DNA from: Populus alba
Lineage: Eukaryota; Streptophyta; Magnoliopsida; Malpighiales; Salicaceae
Assembly (NCBI RefSeq): GCF_005239225.2
Contig: NC_133302.1
Span: 13,611,991-13,675,990, forward strand
Reading direction: 5' to 3'
DNA length: 64,000 nucleotides
Part shown: positions 1-13,014 of the stretch, piece by piece
How the letters are laid out: the number at the start of each line of letters is the position of its first letter
Numbering within the stretch: position 1 is the first letter of the stretch
The notes under the pieces: generated by a model
Database searches by the model: none
Seen by the model: only the letters and a program-made list of their open reading frames with translations
Told to the model about the DNA's origin: nothing
Translations under genes and position numbers: made by a program

Positions 1-716
1 ATTTAGTTATCAAACTTTCATGACGTGAATCTCAGGTTTTACGGGATAACTTGGTTGAAAGAGTTAACCCAAGTAATTCAATTTTTTTTCTTTTTCTTTA
101 TTGGTTTTTTCCTTCTTGTTGATTTTTTAATTAATCTATTTAATCATCACACTTTTATGACACAATCTTATAGCCAGACCCATATCCAATATTCTTGGGT
201 CCGGTGTTGCAGTCAGGCTCACTTAGACTTGGGTCATGCAAGTTTGATTTTATTATTAATGTTATAAATATTATTTTTAGGTCAGTCGTTATAGCCAAAC
301 CTAATATTCTTGAGTATAACTTTACAGAAAAATCCAAAATTTTTAAATTATTATTTTTTGTAATATTTTTTTATGAGTGATTTTAACTTCTTGATTCACC
401 GAGGATATTTTCCGTAATTTACCACAGTAAAATATAAAACAGACCAGATGCTCAGTATAATTTTCCATAATGATTTTACAAAATTCTGTTTCTAGTCATC
501 TCTGATATAACGACAAATTGATAATTCAATTTGTACCCGTTGTGCTATGATTCTGACGTGGCAATTAATCGTAGAGCAAGCACGGGATCGTGTGATGTTA
601 CGTGTTACGAAGCGAGCTGAACCCACTGGAGCGTGAGAAAAACTGTTTAAAATTGAAATAAACATGAGCGGGAAGAATTCAACCTTTCGTCTCTCTTTCT
701 TTCTATTTCAAAAGAA
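1..716. other. AT-rich 5' flank of the kinase gene
   Basis: No gene is supported here; the reading frames are short and T-rich. The stretch presumably holds the promoter of the kinase gene that begins at 997. I see no convincing TATA box close to the CT-rich leader. The only promoter-like motif I can point to is the MSA-like site listed separately. Confidence 0.5.
534..544 (-). promoter_or_regulatory. MSA-like (AACGG core) element
   Basis: Read on the minus strand the sequence is CACAACGGGTA. It has the AACGG core and matches 9 of 11 positions of the mitosis-specific activator consensus YCYAACGGYYA that is bound by three-repeat MYB factors. It lies about 460 bp upstream of the start codon of a gene whose Arabidopsis orthologue acts in cytokinesis, so G2/M control would make sense. 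A single short motif can easily arise by chance. Confidence 0.28.
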
Positions 717-723
717 CTCTCTG

Positions 724-764
<41 letters not shown>
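717..764 (+). repeat. (CT)n microsatellite in 5' leader
   Basis: This is a nearly pure CT run inside the pyrimidine-rich leader upstream of the kinase gene. Such CT tracts are common in plant 5' UTRs. A possible leader intron follows it, with a donor at about 820 (AAGGTACG), but the acceptor is not certain. Confidence 0.75.
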
Positions 765-765
<1 letters not shown>

Positions 766-996
766 CGTTTGTCTTCTTAGATCTGCAGTTTTTCTTCGCT
801 ACATTTCTCCGACGCTTAAGGTACGCTCTTCATCTCTTCACTACAGTTTTTCTTAAACATTGATCAACACCATATCTTGATTACTATAGGAACTGAAATC
901 AATCATCGATATTGCAATCTGCTAGGCTAAATTTAGGGTTTTACAAGAAATCTCAATCTCTGATTTTTTTGTAATTAAAGGAAAAAAGAAAAGGAA

Positions 997-3900
997 ATGG
1001 GAGTTGAGAACTATCACGTGATAGAGCTAGTAGGTGAAGGCTCGTTTGGCAAAGTTTACAAAGGAAGGCGCAAGTACACGGGCCAGGTAGCAGCTTCAAT
1101 CCTTCTGTGTTTCACTACTAATAATTAATCTTGATTTTTATCCTACCCTTTTTTTTAATGATGAAATGATAGACTGTTGCGATGAAATTTATTATGAAAC
1201 ATGGGAAAAGCGACAAGGATATTCATAATTTGAGACAGGAAATTGAGGTGATCCCCCTTTCTTTTTTTGATGATATGAAATGTTATTATCTGGAAAAAAT
1301 AAAATTGTGCATTGTGATTATTATTATTATTACTGGGTGCAGATTCTAAGAAAGCTGAAGCATGAAAATATTATTGAAATGCTTGATTCCTTTGAAAGCC
1401 CACAAGAGTTCTGTGTTGTCACGGAATTTGCGCAGGTTCGTTATCCATCACAACAAGCAAACATCTATTTGTTATGGATTTTTACTTTTCAGACTAGGCA
1501 AGAGCTAAGATTTGTTGATGTGCAGGGTGAACTATTTGAGGTACTAGAGGATGACAAGTCCCTTCCTGAAGAACAGGTTCAAGCGATTGCAAAACAGTTG
1601 GTAATTCCTTGAGCTCCCCTTATTTTCCCCTTCTTCTCTTGATTCAAACTGATTGCTAAATTGCTCTTCAGGTTAGAGCACTTCACTATTTGCATTCCAA
1701 TCGTATCATCCATCGGGACATGAAGCCGCAAAACATACTTATTGGCGCGGGTTCAGTTGTGAAGGTCGGATATGATAGAGATTATTTTTTTCTTGTTTTA
1801 TTTTCCACTTAGGTATTGATGACCTTTTCTTTTAATGTCTTGCTTTGTTTTTCCTATCAAGGGGAGTCTTTCATGGTAACATCATGTCTTACTGTTGCTT
1901 CATTTAAATGCCACTGTATATCAGATACTTTAGCGTTTGCCATGCTTTCAAAGGGCAATGTATCTTGAGGTGAATTTCTATATGCTCTTTTTTTTTTTTC
2001 AATCTGTTACAGCTTTGCGATTTTGGCTTCGCACGTGCTATGTCCACAAATACTGTGGTTTTGCGATCCATAAAAGGTAAGATCTGGTGTTTTACCACTT
2101 CTGAGGATTCCTTCTTATCCCACACTTCACTTGCACTTTTGTTCATCATTCCCAGGCACACCACTATACATGGCTCCAGAACTTGTACGAGAGCAACCAT
2201 ACAATCACAGTGCTGATTTATGGTCCCTTGGAGTTATCCTGTACGTGCTGCATCCCTTTTTTTGTGTATTTGTGTGTGATTGCATGCTCTCATTTAGATG
2301 TTGATCTCATGTCATCTTTGAATTTGATTCTGGTGGTCATCTGAATGGTATCAGTGTTGCAATTTTTTCTTCAAAATCTCATGCTGCAAGGATTTTAATT
2401 TCAGGCAGTTTTTCTGAGACATTTTCTGAATTCAGAGTGGTATGTCATGAAAAAATATATATTGATAAAATTCCTCACATAAATGTTCCAAACTGAAATA
2501 CGACTTAAAGATATAGGGTTTTGCTAAAAAAATTCAACCATGAAGAGTATCTTCTATCACAGAACCTGTGTCTACTGAAGTGGTGCATCTTTTTTTTTTT
2601 CCTTGTCTTCTATTTTTGCTATACATCCTTAATTGAAACTAGTTTGTTGTGGTCCCAACAGGTATGAATTATTTGTTGGCCAGCCTCCATTTTATACGAA
2701 TTCAGTTTATGCACTCATCCGTCATATTGTGAAGGTTAATAATGCTTCTCCTAGTTCATGCCTGAAACTATGGTGTATGATAGTGGAAGCTAATGTTATA
2801 TACAAAATCTCAGGATCCAGTAAAATATCCTGATGACATGAGTCTGAATTTCAAAAGCTTTCTTAAGGGGTTGCTCAATAAGGTGCCTCAAAATAGATTG
2901 AGTTGGCCTATGCTTCTTGATCATCCATTTGTTAAAGAAACCTCAGAGGAGCTGGATGCCAGGGTAATGTGATCGCACACAATTATTTTTGTTCTCTCTT
3001 CAAATTAAGAACTAGAACTTGCTACAAACTTATATGACCAGTAAAAAAGCTGCATAAACTCATCTTTCTCTACAGTTGTATATACATATATATTATATGT
3101 TTTTTGCTGATATTCTTGTCAGTAGAATATGGAATACTTTAGCACCTGATAAAAGAATCTACAGGTAATGTGTGCTGCAACTTCTGCATCCAGAGAATGT
3201 GATGCAGCACGGAGGGGTGAAGAAAATAATATGCAAGCATCAACTGGTTTGATTGCCTCAAATCCTGGTGGTTTAGCCTTCACTAGTTCTTCAGTTTTGA
3301 AACCTTCAATGTGCTAAATAATCATAAATTATTGTTATAGGTAGAAGCAATTCTGTTGCTGCTCTTGAGAACTGTGATCCTCCGAAGTCTCACACTGATG
3401 CTGGTTTAAATTGTCCTAATGCAGTCACAGGCAGCTCCTCGCCACAGGAGGAGTTCCCTGGATTTGCAAGTCCTAATGATGTTAAACAATCAGGTAGACA
3501 GACTTGTGGCTATCATAATTTCTGTCTAGTTTTTCCATTGATGCTGTAGAAAAAAGAATGTTATTTATAGAAGAAGGCTCTCTGTTGTTCTATCTAGTCT
3601 TGCAGTAATGTCTTGTATCATAAAATCGCTATCAAATGGATAAGCCTGAATTTCTGTCTCATTTAAGTGTCATAAAAACCTGGAAATTATGGTGCTTGGA
3701 TCATTCATTTCTTGTTCTTATTGAACTTTTACTAATCTTCTTTAGTACATGCAATTGCAGTCAGCCTGCGTTTGTATTCCCCTGTTCATGAAAATGTTAA
3801 ATTGTATTTTAGTTTTGCATTATGTTTATATGACAGCATGCATAGGAATGCACGCTGCTTTGTTGGTGGTTATCTTTTGGTTGTACGAAGTTGTTTTCTT

Positions 3901-6900
3901 CTAAACGAGGGATACTCCTTGGTTGAAAACAAGAGCTAGCTGTCTTTCAGAATTTGCTAATGACTGTTCATGCACACATATATGTAAAAATGAAATGTAA
4001 ATTTGTATCATATTTATAGCTCTTTTTGTGTATAACTGTGATTCTATCTCTTTATTACTGATTGAAAACCTGAAAGTTATTCCCTGTAGTTTTTTTCTAA
4101 CTTTGACAATGTTGATTTTGAGACATGTTATTACTCTTCAGGCAATCAGATATTGGATAGATTGGAAAGCAATTCACTTACAGTTAAAGGTGCCAATATA
4201 ATTGGTCAGGATAATGAAGCATTAACGATTATTTTACTACCATTGAGAAAATGGTCAAAAGAATCTCTGCGTTCTTGGAGGTGAAATTCAATATCCTTTT
4301 ACTTGCATGATCAACCTTACCTTTTGTGGGAAGCATTAGATACGACTAAAACATTTTTACTCTTGGTAGTTTGTGGTTTTGGTAAAACAAATTCTAATAT
4401 TGTTGCTTGCTCATAGCATTGAAGCATCATACCCTCCTTTGCTACTGGAAAAGACTGAGAAAAATATATGGGAGCAGTTGAAATTCACATGCATAGGGGA
4501 ATACTTCATCTGGTTACATTGCATTAAAGCTTTGTAGGTATTTTGATAAAATCTAAATTAGTTTTGAAGTAGTTGAAATTCACATGATGAGGGAATACTT
4601 CATGGTGTTACATTGCATTAGTTAAAGCTTCATAGAATTTTTTTGCTTAATTTCTCCTTGCATGGTACTCATCAAAGTCCTGTGACATGGTTTGGAAACT
4701 ATGTGTTAATGAATGTTAAGCAGCATGCAGAATCAGTACTAAACCTGGAAAAGAAGGAAAAATATGCTAGAAATAACCTTTTCTAATAATAAACCAGACA
4801 CTAATAGCTTTCAGAAAAATGCAGTTTCCTTGGAGATGAAATAATGACCCTCTGTTGGAAGAACTGTTGGAGCGTCCCTCACTTCGTGTCTCTTTGACCA
4901 AAACTGCTTTCATATTCATAACCGAAATCCACCAAGAAGATATGAGATCTCTGAAATAATTCCGTACTTTTCACTCAAACTGTACCTAAGGATATCCATG
5001 CATGTGAAACCAATTCTTTGGAGATTCTACCATGTGAACACAAACACCTATGATCACCAAAGACAACAACTCTGTAAGAGCACACTACCTGAGTTGTTTA
5101 TTACAAAAGGGATAAAAGAATGGATAAGCTGATAAAATGGGATGTCTAAACCCATCCATAAGGAATTTAGTTTCTAATCATTTTAGTATTACTTAATGTA
5201 TGAACTGGATGATTGCAACAAGTAACCACTTGCTATTTGGTAGAGTGCTCCAAAGACATGGAAAGACAGCAAGACTTTGAAATGCAAATCAGACTTTGGC
5301 ATAGGTTAAACTTCAGGTTTTTCTGATGATGCAATAAGTTGGTGTTATTTCACACCAAAGATATGCCTTACGAAGACATCATATATTGGGGACTCTGCCT
5401 TATGAATACATCATATTGTGGGGACCAGGGCGGTGGTTCTTTTGGTGCTCTACTACAATTATTTTACCTCATCTAGTGCTCTAGATAGCAATCATTTTTT
5501 CAATAGCTGACACTTGTAATGTTGACTGAATTTAGGTAAGCAGCATATATAATAATTTATTTGTGAGAGAAATTTGCTTTTTCAACTCATGCAGGGATCA
5601 AGATGTTCTTACCACAAAGCAGTCACTGAGAATTATTTCAAACTTAGCTGCAGCTGGTGCAACTGGTGGCCTAGTTAATGAAATACTTGGTGAACTTCTT
5701 AATTTCACTGCCAATGTAGTCAGCTTGAAATCCTCTGAACTTAGTGACTTATTAGCAAAGGTATTAGGACTTCATTTATTCCTGCCTTTATAGTAGTTTT
5801 AATTCTGTTATGTGCCATCCTTATATTCTTGTAATATTTAAAATTGAGTTATTGATAAATGTGTTCCACATGATAAAGTAATATAATTTTTATACAAACA
5901 AAAAATTGTAACAAGGTTTTATTTCACTTGTTTGTTTAATTAATGCAGTCCACTCTCTTCTTTCACTCAGATATTTTCTCTTCTTTCCCAACTGACCTTT
6001 GAAGTTATTGCAAATGCTAAGATGTTTTTTTCTGGAAAATTTCTTTTTGTTGATTTCTGGAATAGTGTTCATTATTGAAAATCCAAGTGCTGTAGATCAC
6101 TGTATGCTGTTGCCATTATAACTTTCCACTCTCTGATGATTGCTGGTTGGCAACTCTAAATTCTTAATTTTGCAGAGTTTCTCTATAATAAAACTACAAT
6201 TAGACAATATTGGGAGTGCCATTTCAACTTCATATTTCAAGCACTGGGTTGCCTTAGCTGAAATTTTTTCACAGGTAATTATGTTCTTTGTTGATTCTTA
6301 TGCAAGTTTAAGTGTTAATTTTCAAGTCCCTTATCATAGTAAAATATATAGATTGTTGGTGGCCATGAAGAAACCTCGGGAAGTGTTCTGTTAGAGTCCT
6401 GTGCTTGCATTGCAACCATGTTATCTGCTGTAGATGATGGTCTTAAAGCAACTTCACTGACTTCTGAGGCAGCTCCTACTCCTGTAATGCATGAAGCGAT
6501 GAAGCAGATTTTGGATCATGCAAAAACATGTGGATTAGTTGAAAATTTATCTCTTTGCTTAGCAACATCAGGCTCTAGTATCGTTTCAGGTTCTTTGAAC
6601 ATGTTGCGTGCTGCCTGTGAAGCTTGCAGGGCTACGTGGTCATTGATAGATGCAGTGGAAACACTTTTCAGGAAAGAGAATCTCTATTTATTTCCATTAA
6701 ATTCTTTGCAAAGTCATTCTTTACCCTGTCTTGACATTCGGGACCAGGAACGAAGTTCATTGGTTGGAACAGATTCAGCAAGAATCATTGAAGCAGTGAC
6801 AAGAGCATTCTTGAGATCAAAAGCTGTGCAGGTGGCAATTTTCTATTGCCTTAAGCAACGTATAGAGCCAGCCCTCTCTGCTAGTATTCAGGTGTTTTTC

Positions 6901-9900
6901 TTACATCATTGTTATTCTTCTTTCTTTTTTAGTTTATTCTGTTCTACAACATTATTCTCAAAAAGTTAACTCATTTTTAAAAGTTAGTGATCTCAAATAT
7001 AACTTCTTAACATCATGCTTGGACGATGGTTGCTCTACATATAGGTGCCATAAAGTGTGCTCATTTTAAAATGTTACAGATCTTGTCAAGATGCTGTCTA
7101 CATAATGCTATGGTTCCTGGTGTTCTTTGCGGCTTGCCTAGTTCTCTTCCTGTAACAACTGTTGTCAGTGGTGGAGGAGATAAAACTATTCTTTCAGAAA
7201 TATTTGCCATTTTATCTTGGTGTACATCTAATAAAGATCCTGAAACAAGTAACTTAAAGAGTAAATTAGCGAATTCTTCCACGGTGGTTTTAAATTCATG
7301 CCTTCTCCTTGCAATCATTGCTCAATGTTTGAAGTCAACGGGAAGAAATTCAGCCTTGTTTATGTTGACATCCTCTCCAAAGAATCAGCTGTCCCGACTT
7401 TCTATTATTGGCCATCAGTTCTCTCCTGATGACAAAATGAAAATTTCATTGCAACCTCATTGTGCATCGGCTATGCTGGCTCTCGCATCAATTCTATCTC
7501 TTGAAAGTGGAGCTTCAGTTGAATCTTCCATCTCAGAAATTGCGGTGCCTTTGATTCCTCGAAGTGCCACGCTTTGTGAACATCTCAAGATTTCACCTGT
7601 CGAAGGAAATGAATTAGGTCCACGCAACATGAATATTCTCTCATATTGGCATGGCCTTAGGGATGGTTGTGTGGGCTTGTTGGAATCCAGATTGAAATGG
7701 GGAGGTCCATTAGCTGTAAAACAGTTATGTGCAAGTGGCATGCCTCTGCTTCTTATTGATTTGTTAAGCAACAACCGTTCAATTACCTCTCATCAAGGAA
7801 TTGATAGCACAAAGGATCAAGTCGGGTTATCCCCTATTGGGGTTGTATGGGCAGTTTCTTCAATATGTCACTGCCTTTCTGGTGGAGCTCCGATTTTTCG
7901 TCAAATTTTACTCAGGAGTGAACATGTCAAGGATATCACTGAACTAATCTCAGATGTGCATCTCAAGCTTGTGAAAAGCTGGAGTGGGCCAGGTGGAGGC
8001 AAGGATGGTGTCAGAGATGCTGTAAATGCAGTTATAGATATCTTAGCTTTTCCTTTTGTTGCTGTACAAAATACTCCTAGCTTGCCATTAGCTACCGCTT
8101 CCGTAAATAACGGGTTCCTTCTCAACATGGGTTCTCCTGGGGGCAAAATATTCATCGAAGACAAGGACATGGCTAAAGCAATTGAGGAAGACATGGGAAA
8201 GTATCTAAAAATACTTCTAGAGGTGAGATCTTCTGTTAACTTTTTCCTTCATAGTTCTTCCCGGTTTAGAGGTTAAAATGGAAGGAGCCCTTTAATGCAT
8301 GTTTTTTTTTTTTACCATGTTATGATAAAAGTGGACAATACAATACGTAGAACTCTTAAGACTCTTATTGCTTTTTAAAAGTTCTTAGCAAATTTGCCCG
8401 ACAATTTTCATGCATCGGCATATCTTTATTATCATGTGTTCTACCTTAAGTAAGAGGACTTGTTAATATTACCTGTCCTAAAATCGTTTCTAGTATTAAT
8501 GGTACTCATTCTACTACTTTTCAGGTGGGATTACCTGGTATTATACTTCGCTGCGTAGAATACATGGAGTTGAAAGATCTGGGAAGGCCAGTTGCATTTC
8601 TTGCCAAAATGATCGGCCACCGACCTTTTGCTATTCAATTAATAGGCAGAGGCTTGTTAAATCCAAACATGGTGAAAAGATTGCTCGATAACATGAGTCC
8701 GAGAGAGGTTCTGCTTGATGTTTTGATGATTGTTTCTGATCTAGCACGCATGGATGAGGTGAGGTTTTAATATAATTCTTTTTGTATTCCTTTTATGAGT
8801 GTAAATCTTCATATATATATATATATACATGCTCCTTTTAAAATATTTCCACAGAGGTTAACTAGCTTTATTTAAGAATAGAAATCTTTTCTTCCAAGGA
8901 TCTAGTACTTTAACTAATACAAAATAGGATGTTAGCATATTTTGTAGTTGTCCTTTGTTATTTCATCAAACCTTTTAGGACCTAGATTCCCTATACCAAA
9001 CAATTCAATATCTTGTGTTTATTTAGGGACGGAACGTTAAATGTAAGGGAAACATTGCTAGGACATTACATTTCCTCGAAATTAAAGAATTTGGTTCCCT
9101 TCTAAAAGGGGGGAACCTCAAATTCTATAATAGAGGGAATGCTATTTTTTTTTACTTAGTTTCCCCTATTTTATATCTTTTAGACTTATATACCCTTGTT
9201 TTACTATTTTATTTGTTTTATTATATCACTGTAATTATTAATATAATATGTATGTTAAATAATTTGTTGGTATATTTTATTTTATTTTTTGGTAGTTATA
9301 ATTCTATAAAGTCAAAATTTAATGTTATGGAACATTAAAAACATTAAGTTTTAAGGGTAAAATAATAAATTTGTATAAATTCTTCATGGATTCATTATAT
9401 GAAGTAAACACTATATACTTTTCATTTTCAACCAAATGCAAAAATCACATGCCACAAGGATATCTAGGAATCCTTTATATCAAATGCTCCCTAAACTTTA
9501 TTTCAACTTAAGCTCTGTTCTATTTTTTAGGATTTGCTGGAAAATTATGGTTTTTAGCTATGACTGTGGCTTTTTAAGAGCTATAAATTATAGCTTTTAA
9601 AATAATTATAAAGTCATGTGAAATTAGCTGAGATATTAACTTTTAAGTATAACCAAACATGGAAGCTAAAAAAAAAGTCCAAAAATTGATGTTTTTCCAA
9701 ACTGGCACTTAGCCATTATTCTATTGCAATTTTGTTGTATATTGTTGTCCTCTTCCTATAGTAGTCACTCTCGTTTTCCAAGTTCCAATTTTGGAGAAGC
9801 TATCTAAGAAGTTGCTTCTCTTCTAGTGAACGTTTTCAAAGAAGATGGATATTAAGCTCTCTTTCCAACGTTTAGCTCATTTGAACGTTTTCCGTTGTCC

Positions 9901-12008
9901 TCATTTTGTTTTTTGTTATTTCCGCTTTCTTATCAATCCTAAACCCTATAAGCCATTCTTGCCTAGTACTTAAGTTCTTGCTGGATAATCGACTTTGTTC
10001 TCAGGCAGATTGCAAGCTGCTGTTGTAACTTTATATTCCTTTAGTTTCTTTATTCCTATCTCATTTTTGGCCTGCATTTAGAGCACAGGTTAATTGTAGG
10101 GCGAACTCGTAAAAGTCCTCAACGTTTAAGGGTCTCCATTAGGTCCCTAACATATTTTTCATCTTGATGACGTCCACAACGTATTACTGAATTCTCAATC
10201 TGATCTTTCGTTCACTTTTAGTCAACAAAACTATTAAATAGTAGCATGAAATTCACATAATTTTTCATTTTTAATGAAAAACCAGTGAATTATCTAAGAT
10301 CTTCATTTTCAATAATAACAAACTCACAAAATAGACTAAGCTATATAAAGAATCACAAAACCTCTACTTTTCTTTCTATAATTTGTTTTACCACGTGATG
10401 TGAGAATCTATTTGAGATCACCCTGAAGCTTGGGCACTTCTTTAGGCTTGCCCTTAATTTTATCTTAAATTCTTATTTTATTTACTCGTTACTTTCTTTT
10501 GGTGCACCTTTCTTCTTCACAGTTACATTTTGTCTTACAAGAAAGAAATTAGAGCCCCGTATGCTCCTTTCGTAATGCCCTTCGGCATTTGTAAAGGTTA
10601 TATAAGAGGTAAGGTTAGACCAAGGGTGTATTTAAATTATCCGAGAACAATTAAGGTAATAATGGCTGCGGGTTCCTGGAGGAACAAAAAAAAAAAAAGA
10701 TAACCGAGAAATTGAGTCTAAAACCGATATGTCCTTTCGTCCTTATTGGTAACCTGCAAGAACATTCGTGTTTCTGGCAAGGTCAACAGAAAGCCTATAT
10801 ATTTTGTTCTGGCATGTTCAGGTCAGGTCACGGGTTCTGGGTAATATCTAACGTCAAAAACAGAAATTCCCTGCTCAAATCCTGTCTTATTAGCTTGGAT
10901 TTTGTGGGCTTGCAGGGTTTAGGTTTCTATGAACACATTAATGGGGCTTCTATATTGGAATTCTTGAAGAAGTTTCTGACACATGAAGATCCCAATATTC
11001 GTGCAAAAACCTGCAGTGCTCTAGGCAATATGTGTCGGCACAGCTCCTACTTCTACGGTTCGTTGGTAAGTACAGATCATAGATCTATTTGGAATTGTGT
11101 GAGAAATAAATGAAATTACTGTTTAATTTGCTCTTTCTCACTGTTTAATTTGATTTTCTAGGCAAGATCTCGCATCATAAGTCTTCTCATTGATCGATGT
11201 TCTGATCCAGACAAACGCACTAGGAAATTTGCATGCTTTGCTGTAAGAACTGCTACTAATGCTCTGTTATCCTTTAAATTTGTTGCAATGAAAGCGCATC
11301 TTTACATTGAGATTTTGCTGGGCACTATTGATTAGTGTACTTTCAAGAAAAAGTAAAACTCATGTAAATAAAGAAGAAACATTATAATAGTAATTATAAA
11401 TGTGGCGTTATACTCTCCAGATTGGAAATGCTGCCTACCATAATGACATGCTGTATGACGAGCTAAGAAGATCTATACCTCAACTAGCAAATTTGCTGCT
11501 CTCAGCAGAGGAAGACAAGACTAAAGCAAATGCTGCTGGTGCTTTAAGCAATCTTGTTCGCAACTCGAGCAAACTTTGTGATGACATTGTGTCTAAAGGA
11601 GCCATGCAGGTTTGGAGATATGCGGAACTGAGTTTTACAGCAATAGAGATTTCATAATTTACGGCATTTGCATGTTTTCAAACAGCATTATATATCGTAT
11701 GGTTTATCAAACATGCATTACTTTTTATTTTTATATAGAGGAAGCTTACTTAAAATACCATACAAGTTTAAGCTTTTTTACCGTGAGCCTCGAATGTTAA
11801 TTTGGTTAAATAAATCCATTTTATGCTCACTTATTCCACTGTTTGGTTACAATTACAGGATACATACAGTTGTACTGCTTACTTTTTTTTTGAAGGAAAA
11901 TAATCATTTGAAATTCTTAGTGTTAAACATTGCGAAGGACCTCGTAGACCTCACTTGAATTTGGATTTGTTATTTCATGTAGTACAAAGAAATTTGCTAG
12001 TTTATGTT

Positions 12009-12040
<32 letters not shown>

Positions 12041-12339
12041 CACCGTTGATAACAGTGCTGAATTGACTTACATGGGTGGTTTTATTTCTTCAGGCTTTAC
12101 TAAAGTTGGTAGCTGACTGTTCAGCAGTAGCCCTAAACCCCATGAGGAGAGATGCTGTGAATGAATCACCATTAAAGATAGCTCTCTTTTCATTGGCAAA
12201 GATGTGTGCACATCTGCCCTGCAGACAATTCCTCCGTTCATCTGAGTTGTTTCCGGTGATTGGAAGACTTCGGCAGTCTCCAGAAGCAACAATTGCCAAT
12301 TATGCCACTGTTATCATCAGGAGAGTGGCCGATAGTTGA
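997..12339 (+). CDS. TIO: FUSED-type Ser/Thr kinase TWO-IN-ONE (TIO), 21 coding exons
   Basis: Exons: 997-1086, 1173-1247, 1343-1435, 1526-1600, 1672-1764, 2013-2076, 2156-2240, 2662-2734, 2814-2963, 3165-3246, 3341-3493, 4142-4280, 5595-5760, 6176-6274, 6352-6891, 7080-8222, 8525-8758, 10916-11065, 11162-11242, 11421-11609, 12094-12339. All junctions are GT-AG and the phases close to 1339 residues; the Arabidopsis protein is about 1320. The kinase domain spans residues 6-256: GEGSFGKV loop, catalytic Lys35 in VAMK, HRD at 125-127, DFG at 145-147, then an APE motif. A weakly conserved linker (exons 10-12) leads to a long C-terminal region with armadillo/HEAT-like helical repeats, ending in RRVADS. 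Known role of the family: TIO localises to the phragmoplast, binds kinesin-12 proteins and drives cell-plate expansion in somatic and gametophytic cytokinesis. The start is the first ATG after the leader, immediately preceding the kinase glycine loop. Exon 10 boundaries are the least secure. I see no disabling lesion, so the gene looks functional. Confidence 0.94.
4281..5594 (+). other. Long intron 12 of the kinase gene
   Basis: This 1.3 kb intron separates the poorly conserved linker from the start of the helical-repeat region. It has no coding remnant, no terminal repeats and no target duplication that I can recognise. The exon before it ends in phase 2 and the next exon restores the frame. 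Confidence 0.7.
9022..9495. mobile_element. Candidate MITE in intron 17
   Basis: The ends are short imperfect inverted repeats: TTTAGGGACGG at the left, and TTTAGGGAGC when the right end is read on the minus strand. The interior is AT-rich and non-coding. I could not find a clear target-site duplication, so the boundaries and superfamily are uncertain. Confidence 0.35.
9511..9708. mobile_element. Candidate Tourist/Harbinger-type MITE
   Basis: A 198 bp AT-rich segment with internal palindromes is bracketed by a TTA trinucleotide on both sides (9508-9510 and 9709-9711). This is the usual target duplication of PIF/Harbinger MITEs. The terminal repeats are degraded: AGCTCTGTTC versus GTGCCAGTTTGG on the other strand. 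The identification rests mainly on the flanking TTA and the GTTTGG-like core. Confidence 0.42.
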
Positions 12340-12584
12340 AGCCCGAAACAGAGGTCTGGGTTTTCCAAGCCATATTCTCATTAGCTTGATTTCCACCAAA
12401 TCAGTGCATGAAAGTGAAACAGAAGCTGAAAGTAGTATAAAGTTGCTCTGCAATGAATATTGTAAAACACGATGCTTGTAATATTCTTAAATGCATTAAT
12501 TAATAATTTTATTATGATAAGATGTGTATTGTCAGAGAGAGACGACGTGGCTATTTGTGGTGCCCTTGATGTTGGTATTGGAGT
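12340..12584 (+). other. 3' UTR and flank of the kinase gene
   Basis: This non-coding sequence follows the TGA at 12337-12339. AT-rich sequence around 12,455-12,520 is the likely polyadenylation region, but no canonical AATAAA is present at an ideal distance. Confidence 0.5.
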
Positions 12585-13014
12585 TAGGGATGACAACTAA
12601 ATCGACGGATACCAAGGCGAACCCAACCGAACAGGTAAGAAAATTTTAGATACGATTGGATCATGGTTAAAATATTAGGTTTTAAGTTGTCTATGAATAT
12701 TGATTTATCTGATCTAAACCCCATCTGAAATTTAACTCATTCAATAAAACAAATAATTAACTTTAATTGATATATATATATATATATATATCAGGTTAAT
12801 TGTTATAAATTGTAATATCTTACATTTGGATTCGGGTTATAAATATTTGAAATTAGTCAAGTTTGAGAATTAAAATACAAGGATTTGAGTTATAGATATT
12901 TGAAATCTGATTGGTAAAGTTTGAGTATTAAAAATCAATACCTTATAGTTTGAGGAATTAAAGTTTGAATATAAATGATATAAAATCTAACCGAAGTATC
13001 TATTGTTATGCCTA
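12585..13014. mobile_element. Candidate hAT-like MITE downstream of the kinase gene
   Basis: The left end begins TAGGGATGACAACT and continues to a GACGG motif. The right end read on the minus strand begins TAGGCATAACAAT and continues to CTTCGG. These are imperfect inverted repeats of the TAGGG-type common in plant hAT MITEs. An (TA)n run lies inside. The expected 8 bp target duplication is not visible, so confidence is limited. Confidence 0.36.

Larger units (their letters stand above)
8759..10915 (+). other. Long intron 17 of the kinase gene with MITE-like insertions
   Basis: This is the largest intron of the gene, 2.16 kb, between the LARMDE and GLGFYEH exons. It holds two candidate miniature inverted-repeat elements (9022-9495 and 9511-9708). 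The rest, about 9,710-10,900, is AT-rich non-coding sequence including a stretch around 10,090-10,260 resembling decayed LTR sequence. Confidence 0.65.

Noticed and set aside
11612..11958. Open frames in the intron between the last two exons of the kinase gene
   Set aside because: They extend from exon sequence past a good GT donor into AT-rich intron and have no similarity to the protein family; the next exon at 12094 restores the expected sequence.
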